This document shows, piece by piece, positions 1 through 5,496 of a stretch of DNA of 5,496 bases (position 1 is its first letter; each line of letters opens with the position of its first letter). Both the position numbers and the translations under genes were made by a program. This DNA is from an uncultured Bacillota bacterium (GTDB taxonomy: Bacteria > Bacillota > Clostridia > Peptostreptococcales > Anaerovoracaceae). The stretch lies in assembly GCA_946545145.1 (NCBI GenBank), contig CAMNNG010000083.1:1-5496 (forward strand), in the 5' to 3' direction. Below the pieces are notes generated by a model that had not been told where the DNA came from, did not search any database, and worked only from the letters and a program-made list of their open reading frames with translations.

Positions 1-513
1 CGTGATCCCTCCGCCTGTGCTGTCGTAGAACTCCTTGTCCTCTTCAGCTTTGTCGATGATCTCGGCAGCCGTCATCTCCTTTGCGACAGGTCTCAGAGCT
101 CCCGCGTAGCACGTCGGCACGCACTCAAGGCACACGTCACACTTATCCCTGTCGATCACGACTTTTCTGCCTGCCGCGCAACCTTCTGCATCTGCCGCAG
201 ATCCTGCCGCGCCGTTTTCGCCTGCCGCATCCTCAGCATCCAAGAACGATATCGCTCCCTTGGGGCAGACTGTGATGCAGTATCCGCATCCTATGCAGCG
301 CTTCTTGGAATAGATCAGCTGCTGGGCAGCCTCTATCATCTCGGGGTTGTGGCACCAGCTGCAGCTCAGCGGGCAGCCCTTGAAGAACACCGTGGTCCTG
401 ATCCCCGGGCCGTCCTCTATCGAGAACTTCTGGATGCTTCCTACGAGGACCTTTTCCTCGCCACCGGCAGCATTATTCTGTTTGTCATTTCCTCTTTCGA
501 TCGTCACTTTCAT
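1..513 (-). CDS. Glycyl radical enzyme activating protein (radical SAM activase), 5' part only
   Basis: The reading frame is open through the left edge, so only the first 171 residues are visible. The product would be a cytosolic radical SAM enzyme that cleaves S-adenosylmethionine and abstracts hydrogen from the glycine of the partner enzyme encoded just upstream. Seen in the translation: the motif GPGIRTTVFFKGCPLSCSWC (residues 35-54) with the CxxxCxxC of the SAM cluster at C47, C51 and C54, followed by HNPE. Two ferredoxin-type clusters follow, C73/C76/C79/C83 and C125/C128/C131/C135, as in activases of the dehydratase/decarboxylase type; pyruvate formate-lyase activase lacks these extra clusters. 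The visible part ends in STGGGIT, the start of the conserved GGGIT-x-SGGE segment. An Ala/Gly-rich insert (residues about 93-115) separates the two ferredoxin clusters. The gene lies 17 nt after the glycyl radical enzyme stop codon, so the two are almost surely one operon. Start choice is uncertain: ATG at 513 or GTG at 507. Confidence 0.93.
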   Translation of the reverse strand, partial: MKVTIERGNDKQNNAAGGEEKVLVGSIQKFSIEDGPGIRTTVFFKGCPLSCSWCHNPEMIEAAQQLIYSKKRCIGCGYCITVCPKGAISFLDAEDAAGENGAAGSAADAEGCAAGRKVVIDRDKCDVCLECVPTCYAGALRPVAKEMTAAEIIDKAEEDKEFYDSTGGGIT

Positions 514-518
514 CCTCC
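505..518 (-). promoter_or_regulatory. Ribosome binding site and ambiguous start of the activase
   Basis: On the minus strand GGAGG (514-518) directly abuts the ATG at 511-513, leaving no spacer. The in-frame GTG two codons later (505-507) has a normal 6-nt spacer from the same GGAGG. By spacing the GTG is the more plausible initiation codon; by codon preference the ATG is. The difference is two residues and does not touch any motif. Confidence 0.5.
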
Positions 519-530
519 GCCGGAGCCTGC

Positions 531-2906
531 TTACTCAGCGTTCGAAAGGTGCGCCGTCCTGTAGATGATAGCGTCCTGCGCGCCCTTGTCGAGCTCGGTG
601 AAGTAAGCCATATATCCTGCGACTCTCACCATGAGGTCGCGGTAGTTTTCAGGAGTCTGCTGCGCCTTGAGGAGGGTCTCGTTGTCGACGACGTTGATCT
701 GGATGTGTTCGCCGCCGTCTCTGAAGAACGTCTTGATGACGCCTTCCACGATGTCGAGCCCCTTTTCGCCCTGGATGCCCTTCGGGTCGAACCTGAGGTT
801 GAAGAGAGCTCCTTCCTGGAGTATCGGCTGGTCGATGGCCGCTACCGACTTGACCGTCGATGTCGGACCTTCAACGTCTCTTCCCATCATCGGCGAAGAA
901 GCATCGCAGAGCGGCTCGCCGGCAAGCCTTCCGTCAGGAAGAGCGCCTGTGACTTCGCCGTGAGGCACGTTCATCGTCTGGGAGTCGATGCCGAAAGCGT
1001 AGTGTCCGCCTCTGGCGTCCGGCCATGTCTGGACGTTCTCAGCGACATAGTGCATCATCTCTCTGTATATTCCGTCGACGTAAGCGTCGTTGTTTCCGAA
1101 CTTCGGCGGCTTGTTCAGGAGCAGCTGGCGCAGTCTTTCATATCCTTCGAAATTCGCGTCGCACGCCTGGATCAGCTCGTCCATCGTCAGATCCTTGTCC
1201 TTGAATACGCATGTGTCGATAGCCGCTATGCAGTCAGCGAGGTTCGCGGCTCCCGTAACGTACATGCCGCATGTCGAATACTTGGCGCCGCCGTGCTGGA
1301 CGCTCTTTCCGCTTTCCACGCAGCCCTTCGTCACCATCGAAGCGAAGATGACCGGGTATCTGTTCATGTGGTTCGACTGCATGAGGTTGTATCCGACCCT
1401 GATGAGGTCGTAGTGGTGGATGATCTGCTTTTTCAGAGCATCCTTGAATTCTTCTATGTCTTTGAAGTTTCTCGGGTCTCCGGTCTGAAGTCCCATGAGC
1501 TTTCCTGTTCTCGGGTCCACGCCGTCGTGCAGGACGAACTCGACCATCTTGCCCATGTTGACATAGCCCGCGTCCGGCGATCCGTCAGCGCAGCCGCCGC
1601 CCGGAGCCGCCTGGATGCATCCTACGATCGTCCAGTCTCTTGCTTCCTCGAGCGTGCCGCCCTTTCCGATGCTCATCTGCATCGCTGTCTCATCGTTGAA
1701 GAATCCCGGGTTCGCCTGGCCGTCCTGGATCATTTTGCATCCGAATCTGAAAAGCTCCTCCGGAGTCTCTTCCCATACTCTCAGCGCCATTACAGGCTGC
1801 TTCGTCTTCAGCTCGTCAGCAGCTTCGAGTGCGAGGTATGAAAGATCGTTCGTCGCGTCCTTTCCGTCCCTCGTCTGTCCGCCGACCATCAGCGTCTGCC
1901 ACATCGGATATCCGGCGAACGCCGTCGCGTACCAGTTGTCTCTTACCTCGTAGACTTCGCAAGATTTGAGGTAGAGGCACTCCGTCATTTCGAGAGCTTC
2001 TTCTCTCGTTATATTCTTCTCGTCTATTACGTCTTTTTTGTAGTAGGGCCACATGTACTGGTCGAATCTTCCGAAGCCGCACGCCGTCGTGCAGACCTCG
2101 ATATGGAAGTACACATGAACGAACCATACAGACTGAAGAGCCTGCATGTATGTCTTCGGCGGATTCTCAGGGACGACCCTGCAGTTTTCCGCTATAGTCA
2201 GGAGCTCCTGCTTTCTCTTCTCATCGGTGCACTCTGCCGCCTGCCTTTCCGCTTCCTCGGCCATGCGGTGAGCGTACTTGATCAGAGCCTCGGCCTGGAT
2301 GATGCATGCCTTCCAGAAGTCGACCTTCTCCTGATCTTCCCTCGTCTGCGGGAGGGTGGCGTCGATGTTTGCCTGGCACTCTTCGATGTATCCCCTCATG
2401 CCGACCGCGAGGATCTTCTCGTGGTCGCACGTCGTCTCGCCGGAAACTCCGTTCTCAAGTCCGACGCAGAGGATGTCATCGCTTTCAAGCTCCTTGATAT
2501 GCTCCGGCATGATGCTGTCCGAAAGGTCCTCCATGGACTTTCCTTCCCAGTACTTCAGTGTCTCGAGGATGATCTCCCTGTCCTCAGGTGAGATGTAGTA
2601 CGGATCCTTCGGCCTCGTTTGGAAGTCGTCGATGTCGCTGATGTACCACGAGCTCGACTGGAACTCCGGATGAAGGTTCGCGCCTCTGTAAGCATTCGTC
2701 GCCGTTCCGACGATCAGCTCGTCTTCCATGATCAGCGTCGTCATGCGCTCCATTATGTAGTCGACGACCTTGGCCCTGAAGATGGGCACAGCGTCGCCTG
2801 CGAATTTCTTGTAAGCCTCCGTTTCGAGAACGAGCCTCTCGGAAGTGATCTGAGGGATCGTGTCGAAGTATTTTTCTCTGATTCTTTTGACTCTCGGAGT
2901 AAGCAT
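531..2906 (-). CDS. Glycyl radical enzyme (pyruvate formate-lyase-like family), substrate unknown
   Basis: A cytosolic, oxygen-sensitive enzyme of 791 residues, in the usual range for dehydratase/lyase-type glycyl radical enzymes. The C-terminal glycyl radical domain shows VRVAGYMAYFTELDKGAQD with the radical glycine at G764. The thiyl-radical cysteine is expected at C430 in TIVGCIQAAPGGGC. Other family hallmarks are DELIVGTATNAYRGANLHPE near the N terminus, GGQTRDGKDATNDLSYLALEA, GFFNDE before the active-site loop, and NVPHGEVTGALPDGRLAGEP. The usual Cys-x-Glu of dehydratases and arylacetate decarboxylases is Cys-Ile-Gln here, and a second cysteine (C439) follows nine residues later. The ATG at 2904-2906 was chosen because AAGGA lies 7 nt upstream and the family alignment begins there; the frame stays open up to 2972, but the extra residues are Arg-rich and come from the leader. 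No small subunit gene lies between it and the activase, unlike 4-hydroxyphenylacetate decarboxylase loci. The family call is firm; any substrate would be a guess. Confidence 0.95.
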   Translation of the reverse strand: MLTPRVKRIREKYFDTIPQITSERLVLETEAYKKFAGDAVPIFRAKVVDYIMERMTTLIMEDELIVGTATNAYRGANLHPEFQSSSWYISDIDDFQTRPKDPYYISPEDREIILETLKYWEGKSMEDLSDSIMPEHIKELESDDILCVGLENGVSGETTCDHEKILAVGMRGYIEECQANIDATLPQTREDQEKVDFWKACIIQAEALIKYAHRMAEEAERQAAECTDEKRKQELLTIAENCRVVPENPPKTYMQALQSVWFVHVYFHIEVCTTACGFGRFDQYMWPYYKKDVIDEKNITREEALEMTECLYLKSCEVYEVRDNWYATAFAGYPMWQTLMVGGQTRDGKDATNDLSYLALEAADELKTKQPVMALRVWEETPEELFRFGCKMIQDGQANPGFFNDETAMQMSIGKGGTLEEARDWTIVGCIQAAPGGGCADGSPDAGYVNMGKMVEFVLHDGVDPRTGKLMGLQTGDPRNFKDIEEFKDALKKQIIHHYDLIRVGYNLMQSNHMNRYPVIFASMVTKGCVESGKSVQHGGAKYSTCGMYVTGAANLADCIAAIDTCVFKDKDLTMDELIQACDANFEGYERLRQLLLNKPPKFGNNDAYVDGIYREMMHYVAENVQTWPDARGGHYAFGIDSQTMNVPHGEVTGALPDGRLAGEPLCDASSPMMGRDVEGPTSTVKSVAAIDQPILQEGALFNLRFDPKGIQGEKGLDIVEGVIKTFFRDGGEHIQINVVDNETLLKAQQTPENYRDLMVRVAGYMAYFTELDKGAQDAIIYRTAHLSNAE

Positions 2907-2935
2907 GTTGATTTCCTTCCTTTTCACGTTGCAGC

Positions 2936-2966
2936 TGCGCGTCCGTCTTCTGCGTTGCGCCGCGCA
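2936..2966 (-). other. GC-rich inverted repeat in the leader of the glycyl radical enzyme gene
   Basis: TGCGCG and CGCGCA (6-bp arms at 2961-2966 and 2936-2941) flank 19 nt and could form a hairpin ending about 13 nt upstream of the purine-rich Shine-Dalgarno stretch (2914-2922). It is the strongest short pairing in the lower leader, but short GC-rich arms also arise by chance. No known riboswitch class was recognised. Confidence 0.25.
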
Positions 2967-3002
2967 CATCAACGCTTTAAAGTGCTAAAGGGCGCCTGCC
3001 AC

Positions 3003-3025
3003 AAAAAAGAGTACTTATATACTCT
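3003..3025 (-). promoter_or_regulatory. Hairpin plus U-run in leader: possible attenuator or operator
   Basis: The minus strand reads AGAGTA, six bases TATAAG, then TACTCT (3025 to 3008): a perfect 6-bp inverted repeat that runs directly into six T (3008-3003). It lies about 15-35 nt downstream of the predicted transcription start of the glycyl radical enzyme gene and about 100 nt before its start codon. The layout copies an intrinsic terminator, but the stem is short and has only two G-C pairs, so termination would be weak. An 18-bp palindrome just downstream of a promoter could equally be a repressor operator. Confidence 0.4.
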
Positions 3026-3046
3026 AATACTGTAAATATTTTGTCC

Positions 3047-3075
3047 ATTATATTCTACAAAGCCTGCTAATACAA
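3047..3075 (-). promoter_or_regulatory. Sigma-70-type promoter of the glycyl radical enzyme operon
   Basis: On the minus strand a perfect TATAAT (3052 to 3047) follows TTGTAT (3075 to 3070) with a 17-bp spacer. The -35 keeps only the TTG of TTGACA, so the promoter may depend on an activator. The predicted start of transcription is near 3040, giving a leader of about 134 nt. It sits in an AT-rich stretch (about 3001-3127) between the terminator of the preceding gene and the coding region, which is where a promoter is expected. Confidence 0.65.
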
Positions 3076-3127
3076 GGAAAAACACACAATTTACTGATAT
3101 TTACGTACGCTAAAATACAACGCGCAC

Positions 3128-3170
3128 AAAAAAGGAGAGCGCAGGCCTTTTTCCGCCTGCTGCCCTCCTT
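3128..3170 (-). terminator. Intrinsic terminator after the polysaccharide deacetylase gene
   Basis: Arms 3132-3137 with 3165-3170 (AAGGAG/CTCCTT) and 3141-3146 with 3155-3160 (GCAGGC/GCCTGC) form a long stem. An internal section with a mismatch, two further G-C pairs and a bulged base joins them, and the loop is 8 nt. Reading the minus strand, the stem is followed by a run of T (complement of A 3128-3133). It starts about 20 nt after the stop codon of the deacetylase gene. T-rich sequence also follows on the plus strand, but no plus-strand gene is present to need it. Confidence 0.85.
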
Positions 3171-3191
3171 CATTTTCTCTCTTTTTCCGTA

Positions 3192-4175
3192 TCAGAATCT
3201 GTTATATGTATGCCCCTTGCTGATTGTTTTTCCTCTGATAGCCGCGAGCTCTGTCACCGTCACCATCTCGAACTTTTTCTTCTTGAGGTTCTTGCATATG
3301 CTGTTTACTGCAGCTGTCGTAGTCTTGTGTATGTCGTGCATCAGGACGATGTCTCCGTCGCGGGCGCCGCTCCTGACTACTCTGATCAGCCTTGAAGTGT
3401 TCCTGTGCTTCCAGTCGAGAGTGTCGTCGGACCAGAAGATGTTCGGCCTTGCCATGGCTTTCAGGACCGTCTTGTTGTAAGCACCGTAAGGCGCGCGGCA
3501 CACTGTCGGCTTTTTGCCGATAATGGCTTTGACCTTCCTGTCCGTTCTCGAAAGCTGGCTCTTCACAGCGCCGAGGGACATGCCGCTCAGCTTCGGATGG
3601 CTGTACGAATGGTTCCCTATCTCGCAGCCGAGTTCGTATTCCTGCTTTATGATCTTTTTCGTATTTTTGTTGATGCAGCTTCCAAGAACGAAGAACGTCG
3701 CACGGCACTTGTTCTCCTTGAGCGCCTTCAGCACCGTCTTCGTCGTCACTGCGCTCGGACCGTCATCGAAGGTGAGAGCGATGTGCTTTTTAGTCTTGTT
3801 GTATCTGACGACCTTGCTCTGCGGCACGTATCCGTAAAGCTCCTTGATCCTGACCTTGTACCACTTGCCGTTCCCCTTGAGGATGACCATCTTGCCGCCG
3901 AACTTCAGCTTCTTCACGGCCGCCGATCTGCTCGTCGCCTTTTCGTAGATAGTCGCCGTCTTCGTCACTACCGCCCCGCGGATGTATTTTGAATATGTCT
4001 TGTATCCTGCGTCTGCCGCTTCCTGCTCCGAAGCACCGACCTGCTCTTCTGTGCTGGTCTGCGGATCTGTGCCGGCCGTCTGCGCGCCTTCGCTTGAATC
4101 AGCCGCTAAGGCCGGGGCTGCAGTAAGCAGGCTCATCGTGAGCACCAGAATCATAATAACGGTTTTCTTCTTCAT
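3192..4175 (-). CDS. Secreted SH3-domain polysaccharide deacetylase (carbohydrate esterase family 4)
   Basis: Predicted metal-dependent N-deacetylase of cell-surface glycans, probably peptidoglycan or another amino-sugar polymer; substrate is inferred from the family. The 327 residues contain a signal peptide (MKKK, hydrophobic core, ALA-A cleavage near residue 24), a Ser/Thr/Glu/Ala-rich linker to about residue 55, a bacterial SH3-like domain at about 70-125 (TATIYEKATS to LYGYVPQSKV) and a NodB-type catalytic domain. All five catalytic motifs are visible: TFDDGP (135-140, D137 base and D138 metal ligand), HSYSHP (H189 and H193 metal ligands), RAPYG (from R227), DDTLDW (250-255) and LMH (H280). 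The protein should therefore be active. The start at ATG 4173-4175 is fixed by AGGAGGG (4183-4189), about 8 nt upstream; an upstream in-frame ATG at 4208 has no such site. It is the last gene of its unit, 46 nt after the glutaredoxin-like gene and just before a terminator. Confidence 0.92.
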   Translation of the reverse strand: MKKKTVIMILVLTMSLLTAAPALAADSSEGAQTAGTDPQTSTEEQVGASEQEAADAGYKTYSKYIRGAVVTKTATIYEKATSRSAAVKKLKFGGKMVILKGNGKWYKVRIKELYGYVPQSKVVRYNKTKKHIALTFDDGPSAVTTKTVLKALKENKCRATFFVLGSCINKNTKKIIKQEYELGCEIGNHSYSHPKLSGMSLGAVKSQLSRTDRKVKAIIGKKPTVCRAPYGAYNKTVLKAMARPNIFWSDDTLDWKHRNTSRLIRVVRSGARDGDIVLMHDIHKTTTAAVNSICKNLKKKKFEMVTVTELAAIRGKTISKGHTYNRF

Positions 4176-4221
4176 GTCTTTTCCCTCCTGCTTTTCCGTT
4201 ACCACCATTCTAAACCCTTTA

Positions 4222-4479
4222 TCAGAGTTTTGCTATTGCTTCATCCGTATCGAAAGTCTTCGTGCCGTCTTCGAAGATGAAGTACGGTATTCCTATCCCG
4301 CCTCTTTCCTTTACGGGGATATAATTCTCATCGTTGTCCCTGATCCTGAGGAACTCAGCGAGATTGGCCGTGCTCGCCGTGATGTTCAGATAATCGTACT
4401 CAGCGCCTTTCGCATCCAGTTTTTCGAGCGCGTCGATCGTATCCGGACAAAGGTCGCTTCCTATTACCTGCAGTTTCAT
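4222..4479 (-). CDS. Glutaredoxin-like thioredoxin-fold protein with a CPDT active site
   Basis: A small cytosolic protein of 85 residues with a glutaredoxin-like layout. It starts MKLQVIGSDLCPDT, with a beta strand leading to one active-site cysteine (C11), then a helix (IDALEKLDAKG), a second strand (YDYLNI), and GIGIPYFIFEDG, which carries the cis-proline segment of the thioredoxin fold. The second cysteine of the usual CxxC is threonine, so only monothiol chemistry (for example glutathione-like or low-molecular-weight thiol exchange) is expected. The length matches short glutaredoxins. ATG 4477-4479 was chosen because AAAGGAG (4488-4494) lies 8 nt upstream; the longer ATG at 4497 has no Shine-Dalgarno sequence. 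It follows the iron-sulfur protein gene by 61 nt and precedes the deacetylase gene by 46 nt, probably in one transcript. The substrate is unknown. Confidence 0.8.
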   Translation of the reverse strand: MKLQVIGSDLCPDTIDALEKLDAKGAEYDYLNITASTANLAEFLRIRDNDENYIPVKERGGIGIPYFIFEDGTKTFDTDEAIAKL

Positions 4480-4540
4480 TCGTATTTCTCCTTTCATATT
4501 TCATTTTCAGATATGTTCCCGGTCAGCTCCCGCTTTCCGG

Positions 4541-5476
4541 TCAGTGCTCGTCGCTGTAGCACATTATCTTTCCGTGGTATTCATCGAGGGTATCGGGCAT
4601 GGGCTCGGCTTCTCTTCCGAGGACGAGATCCGGCAGATAATGCGGGATCTTTCCGCCCGATGTCATCGACCTTACACAGCCGATACAGTAGACGACAACG
4701 TCATCGCACGGGAACTGGTCCGCCCGCATCTTGATCCGCTTTTCGACCACGTCGTTCGGAACGTGTCCGTAAAAGTTGTCGCCGCAGCAGATCGAAGTCG
4801 TTCCGCTGTGCTCTGCTTCTACGATTTCAATATTCATCTTGCGGAGAAGGCTTCTCACCGCTTCGTGGACCTGCGGCTTGTGTCTGAATCCGCATGAGTC
4901 ATGGACCGATACGGTAAGCCCGCTGTGATCCGGAAGCTCGAGTCCCTCGATGCTGTCCAGGACCTCCCAAACCGTTATCGTGTCTACGCCGATGTAGAGC
5001 GATCTGAACCTGCGGTCGCAGCCGGCGCAGTTGTTGATGATCGTCGTCCCCTCCTCAAGATGGGGATCGTGATGGCAGCACGTCAGGTCCATTTTCGCAT
5101 CGCCGAAATGCTCCCTGATGATATCGAGCAGCCTTCCCGGAACGTCCGGCTTGTATATGCAGACGGCGCAGCCGGGGTTGAATACCAGCTTGCTTTTGTC
5201 GATATCCTCTATCGCTATCGTATCTCTTTTCGTCGAAGGTCTGACGGCCGCTCCAACGGGGCATATCACTCCGCACGTTCCGCAGTCGATGCAGAGGTCA
5301 GGATTGACCACATACTTTCCGTCGCCCGGAGAGATCGCGTCCACCGGACATTTCTTCGCGCACGCTCCGCACATCAGGCAGTCGTCCGTTATCTCGTAGC
5401 TGAAGCAGTCTTCGAATCCCGGCCGCTTGGGCGGCGCGGGTCCCTGCAGCTTTTTATCCATTTGTTTTTTCGCCAT
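4541..5476 (-). CDS. Ferredoxin-CCG domain iron-sulfur protein (heterodisulfide reductase subunit B-like)
   Basis: Predicted cytosolic electron-transfer protein of 311 residues. Seen: an N-terminal two-cluster ferredoxin domain with C33/C36/C39/C43 and C62/C65/C68/C72, each ending in CP. Two cysteine-rich CCG-type halves follow. The first has C103, C106, C133-C134 and C150/C153; the second has C195, C230-C231-G232 and C264/C267, which fits the Cx(31-39)CCx(32-36)CxxC pattern of HdrB, where two CCG domains hold noncubane [4Fe-4S] clusters that act on disulfides. The first half is degenerate: CCH instead of CCG and only 15 residues between CC and CxxC. Related folds occur in GlpC, LutA and succinate dehydrogenase SdhE, but the protein is shorter than GlpC and no dehydrogenase partner is visible. 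There are no membrane segments. The start has AAGGT about 7 nt upstream. It is the first visible gene of its unit; the promoter lies beyond the right edge. Confidence 0.88.
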   Translation of the reverse strand: MAKKQMDKKLQGPAPPKRPGFEDCFSYEITDDCLMCGACAKKCPVDAISPGDGKYVVNPDLCIDCGTCGVICPVGAAVRPSTKRDTIAIEDIDKSKLVFNPGCAVCIYKPDVPGRLLDIIREHFGDAKMDLTCCHHDPHLEEGTTIINNCAGCDRRFRSLYIGVDTITVWEVLDSIEGLELPDHSGLTVSVHDSCGFRHKPQVHEAVRSLLRKMNIEIVEAEHSGTTSICCGDNFYGHVPNDVVEKRIKMRADQFPCDDVVVYCIGCVRSMTSGGKIPHYLPDLVLGREAEPMPDTLDEYHGKIMCYSDEH

Positions 5477-5496
5477 ATCTCTTACCTTTTCGCTTA

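Noticed and set aside
549..1841. Plus-strand open frame of 430 codons opposite the glycyl radical enzyme gene
   Set aside because: It mirrors a strongly conserved minus-strand gene, and its translation has the Val/Arg/Ser/Leu-rich look of an antisense frame. No ribosome binding site or recognisable domain was seen.
531..2906. Assignment as pyruvate formate-lyase, choline lyase or 4-hydroxyphenylacetate decarboxylase
   Set aside because: It lacks the Cys-Cys pair of pyruvate formate-lyase and the Cys-x-Glu of the others, and has no decarboxylase small subunit gene or microcompartment genes in view.
2907..2972. N-terminal extension of the glycyl radical enzyme to an upstream ATG at 2972
   Set aside because: The extra 22 residues are Arg-rich and unlike the family, and a good Shine-Dalgarno sequence lies within them, just before the ATG at 2906.
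3100..3114. TTTA-N7-TAAA palindrome with CGTACG centre upstream of the -35 box
   Set aside because: Only 4-bp outer arms in AT-rich sequence and no match to a known regulator site such as FNR or Rex; it could be chance.
4519..4544. Direct repeat CCGGTCAG at 4519-4526 and 4537-4544
   Set aside because: An 8-base repeat spanning a stop codon in a short gap, with only two copies; too little to call a regulatory site or attachment site.
3982..4734. Plus-strand open frame of 250 codons across three minus-strand genes
   Set aside because: It spans two intergenic gaps and three well-supported genes on the other strand, and shows no motif; it is a chance frame.

Overview
The window looks like a stretch of a bacterial chromosome from an obligate anaerobe. 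All five genes are on the minus strand. They carry strong purine-rich ribosome binding sites, encode oxygen-sensitive enzymes (a glycyl radical enzyme, its radical SAM activase and a multi-[Fe-S] protein), and one gene has a Gram-positive-style signal peptide. Moderately high coding GC with mixed AGA/AGG/CGN arginine codons would fit a gut or oral member of Clostridia. That placement is inference; no rRNA or other marker gene is present.

Transcription runs right to left. Unit 1 (5476 to 3192) reads: a ferredoxin-CCG (HdrB-like) iron-sulfur protein, a short glutaredoxin-like protein with a single active-site cysteine, and a secreted SH3-plus-polysaccharide-deacetylase protein. The gaps of 61 and 46 nt suggest co-transcription, and the unit closes with a clear intrinsic terminator at 3128-3170.

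Unit 2 starts from its own promoter (TATAAT at 3047-3052) in an AT-rich intergenic region of 285 bases. It carries a glycyl radical enzyme of about 791 residues (2906 to 531) followed after 17 nt by its activase, which runs off the left edge of the window. The activase would use S-adenosylmethionine and a [4Fe-4S] cluster to place a radical on Gly764 of the enzyme, which then passes it to Cys430 to act on an unknown substrate.

The most interesting point is the active site of the glycyl radical enzyme. It reads Gly-Cys-Ile-Gln, not the Cys-x-Glu signature of the well-known diol/choline/hydroxyproline dehydratases and arylacetate decarboxylases, so its chemistry cannot be assigned from the sequence. 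Secondary points are an in-frame Ala/Gly-rich repeat insertion between the two ferredoxin clusters of the activase, a hairpin plus U-run in the leader of the glycyl radical enzyme gene, and the pairing of an HdrB-like protein with a monothiol glutaredoxin-like protein.

No tRNA, rRNA, CRISPR array, insertion sequence or phage gene was seen.
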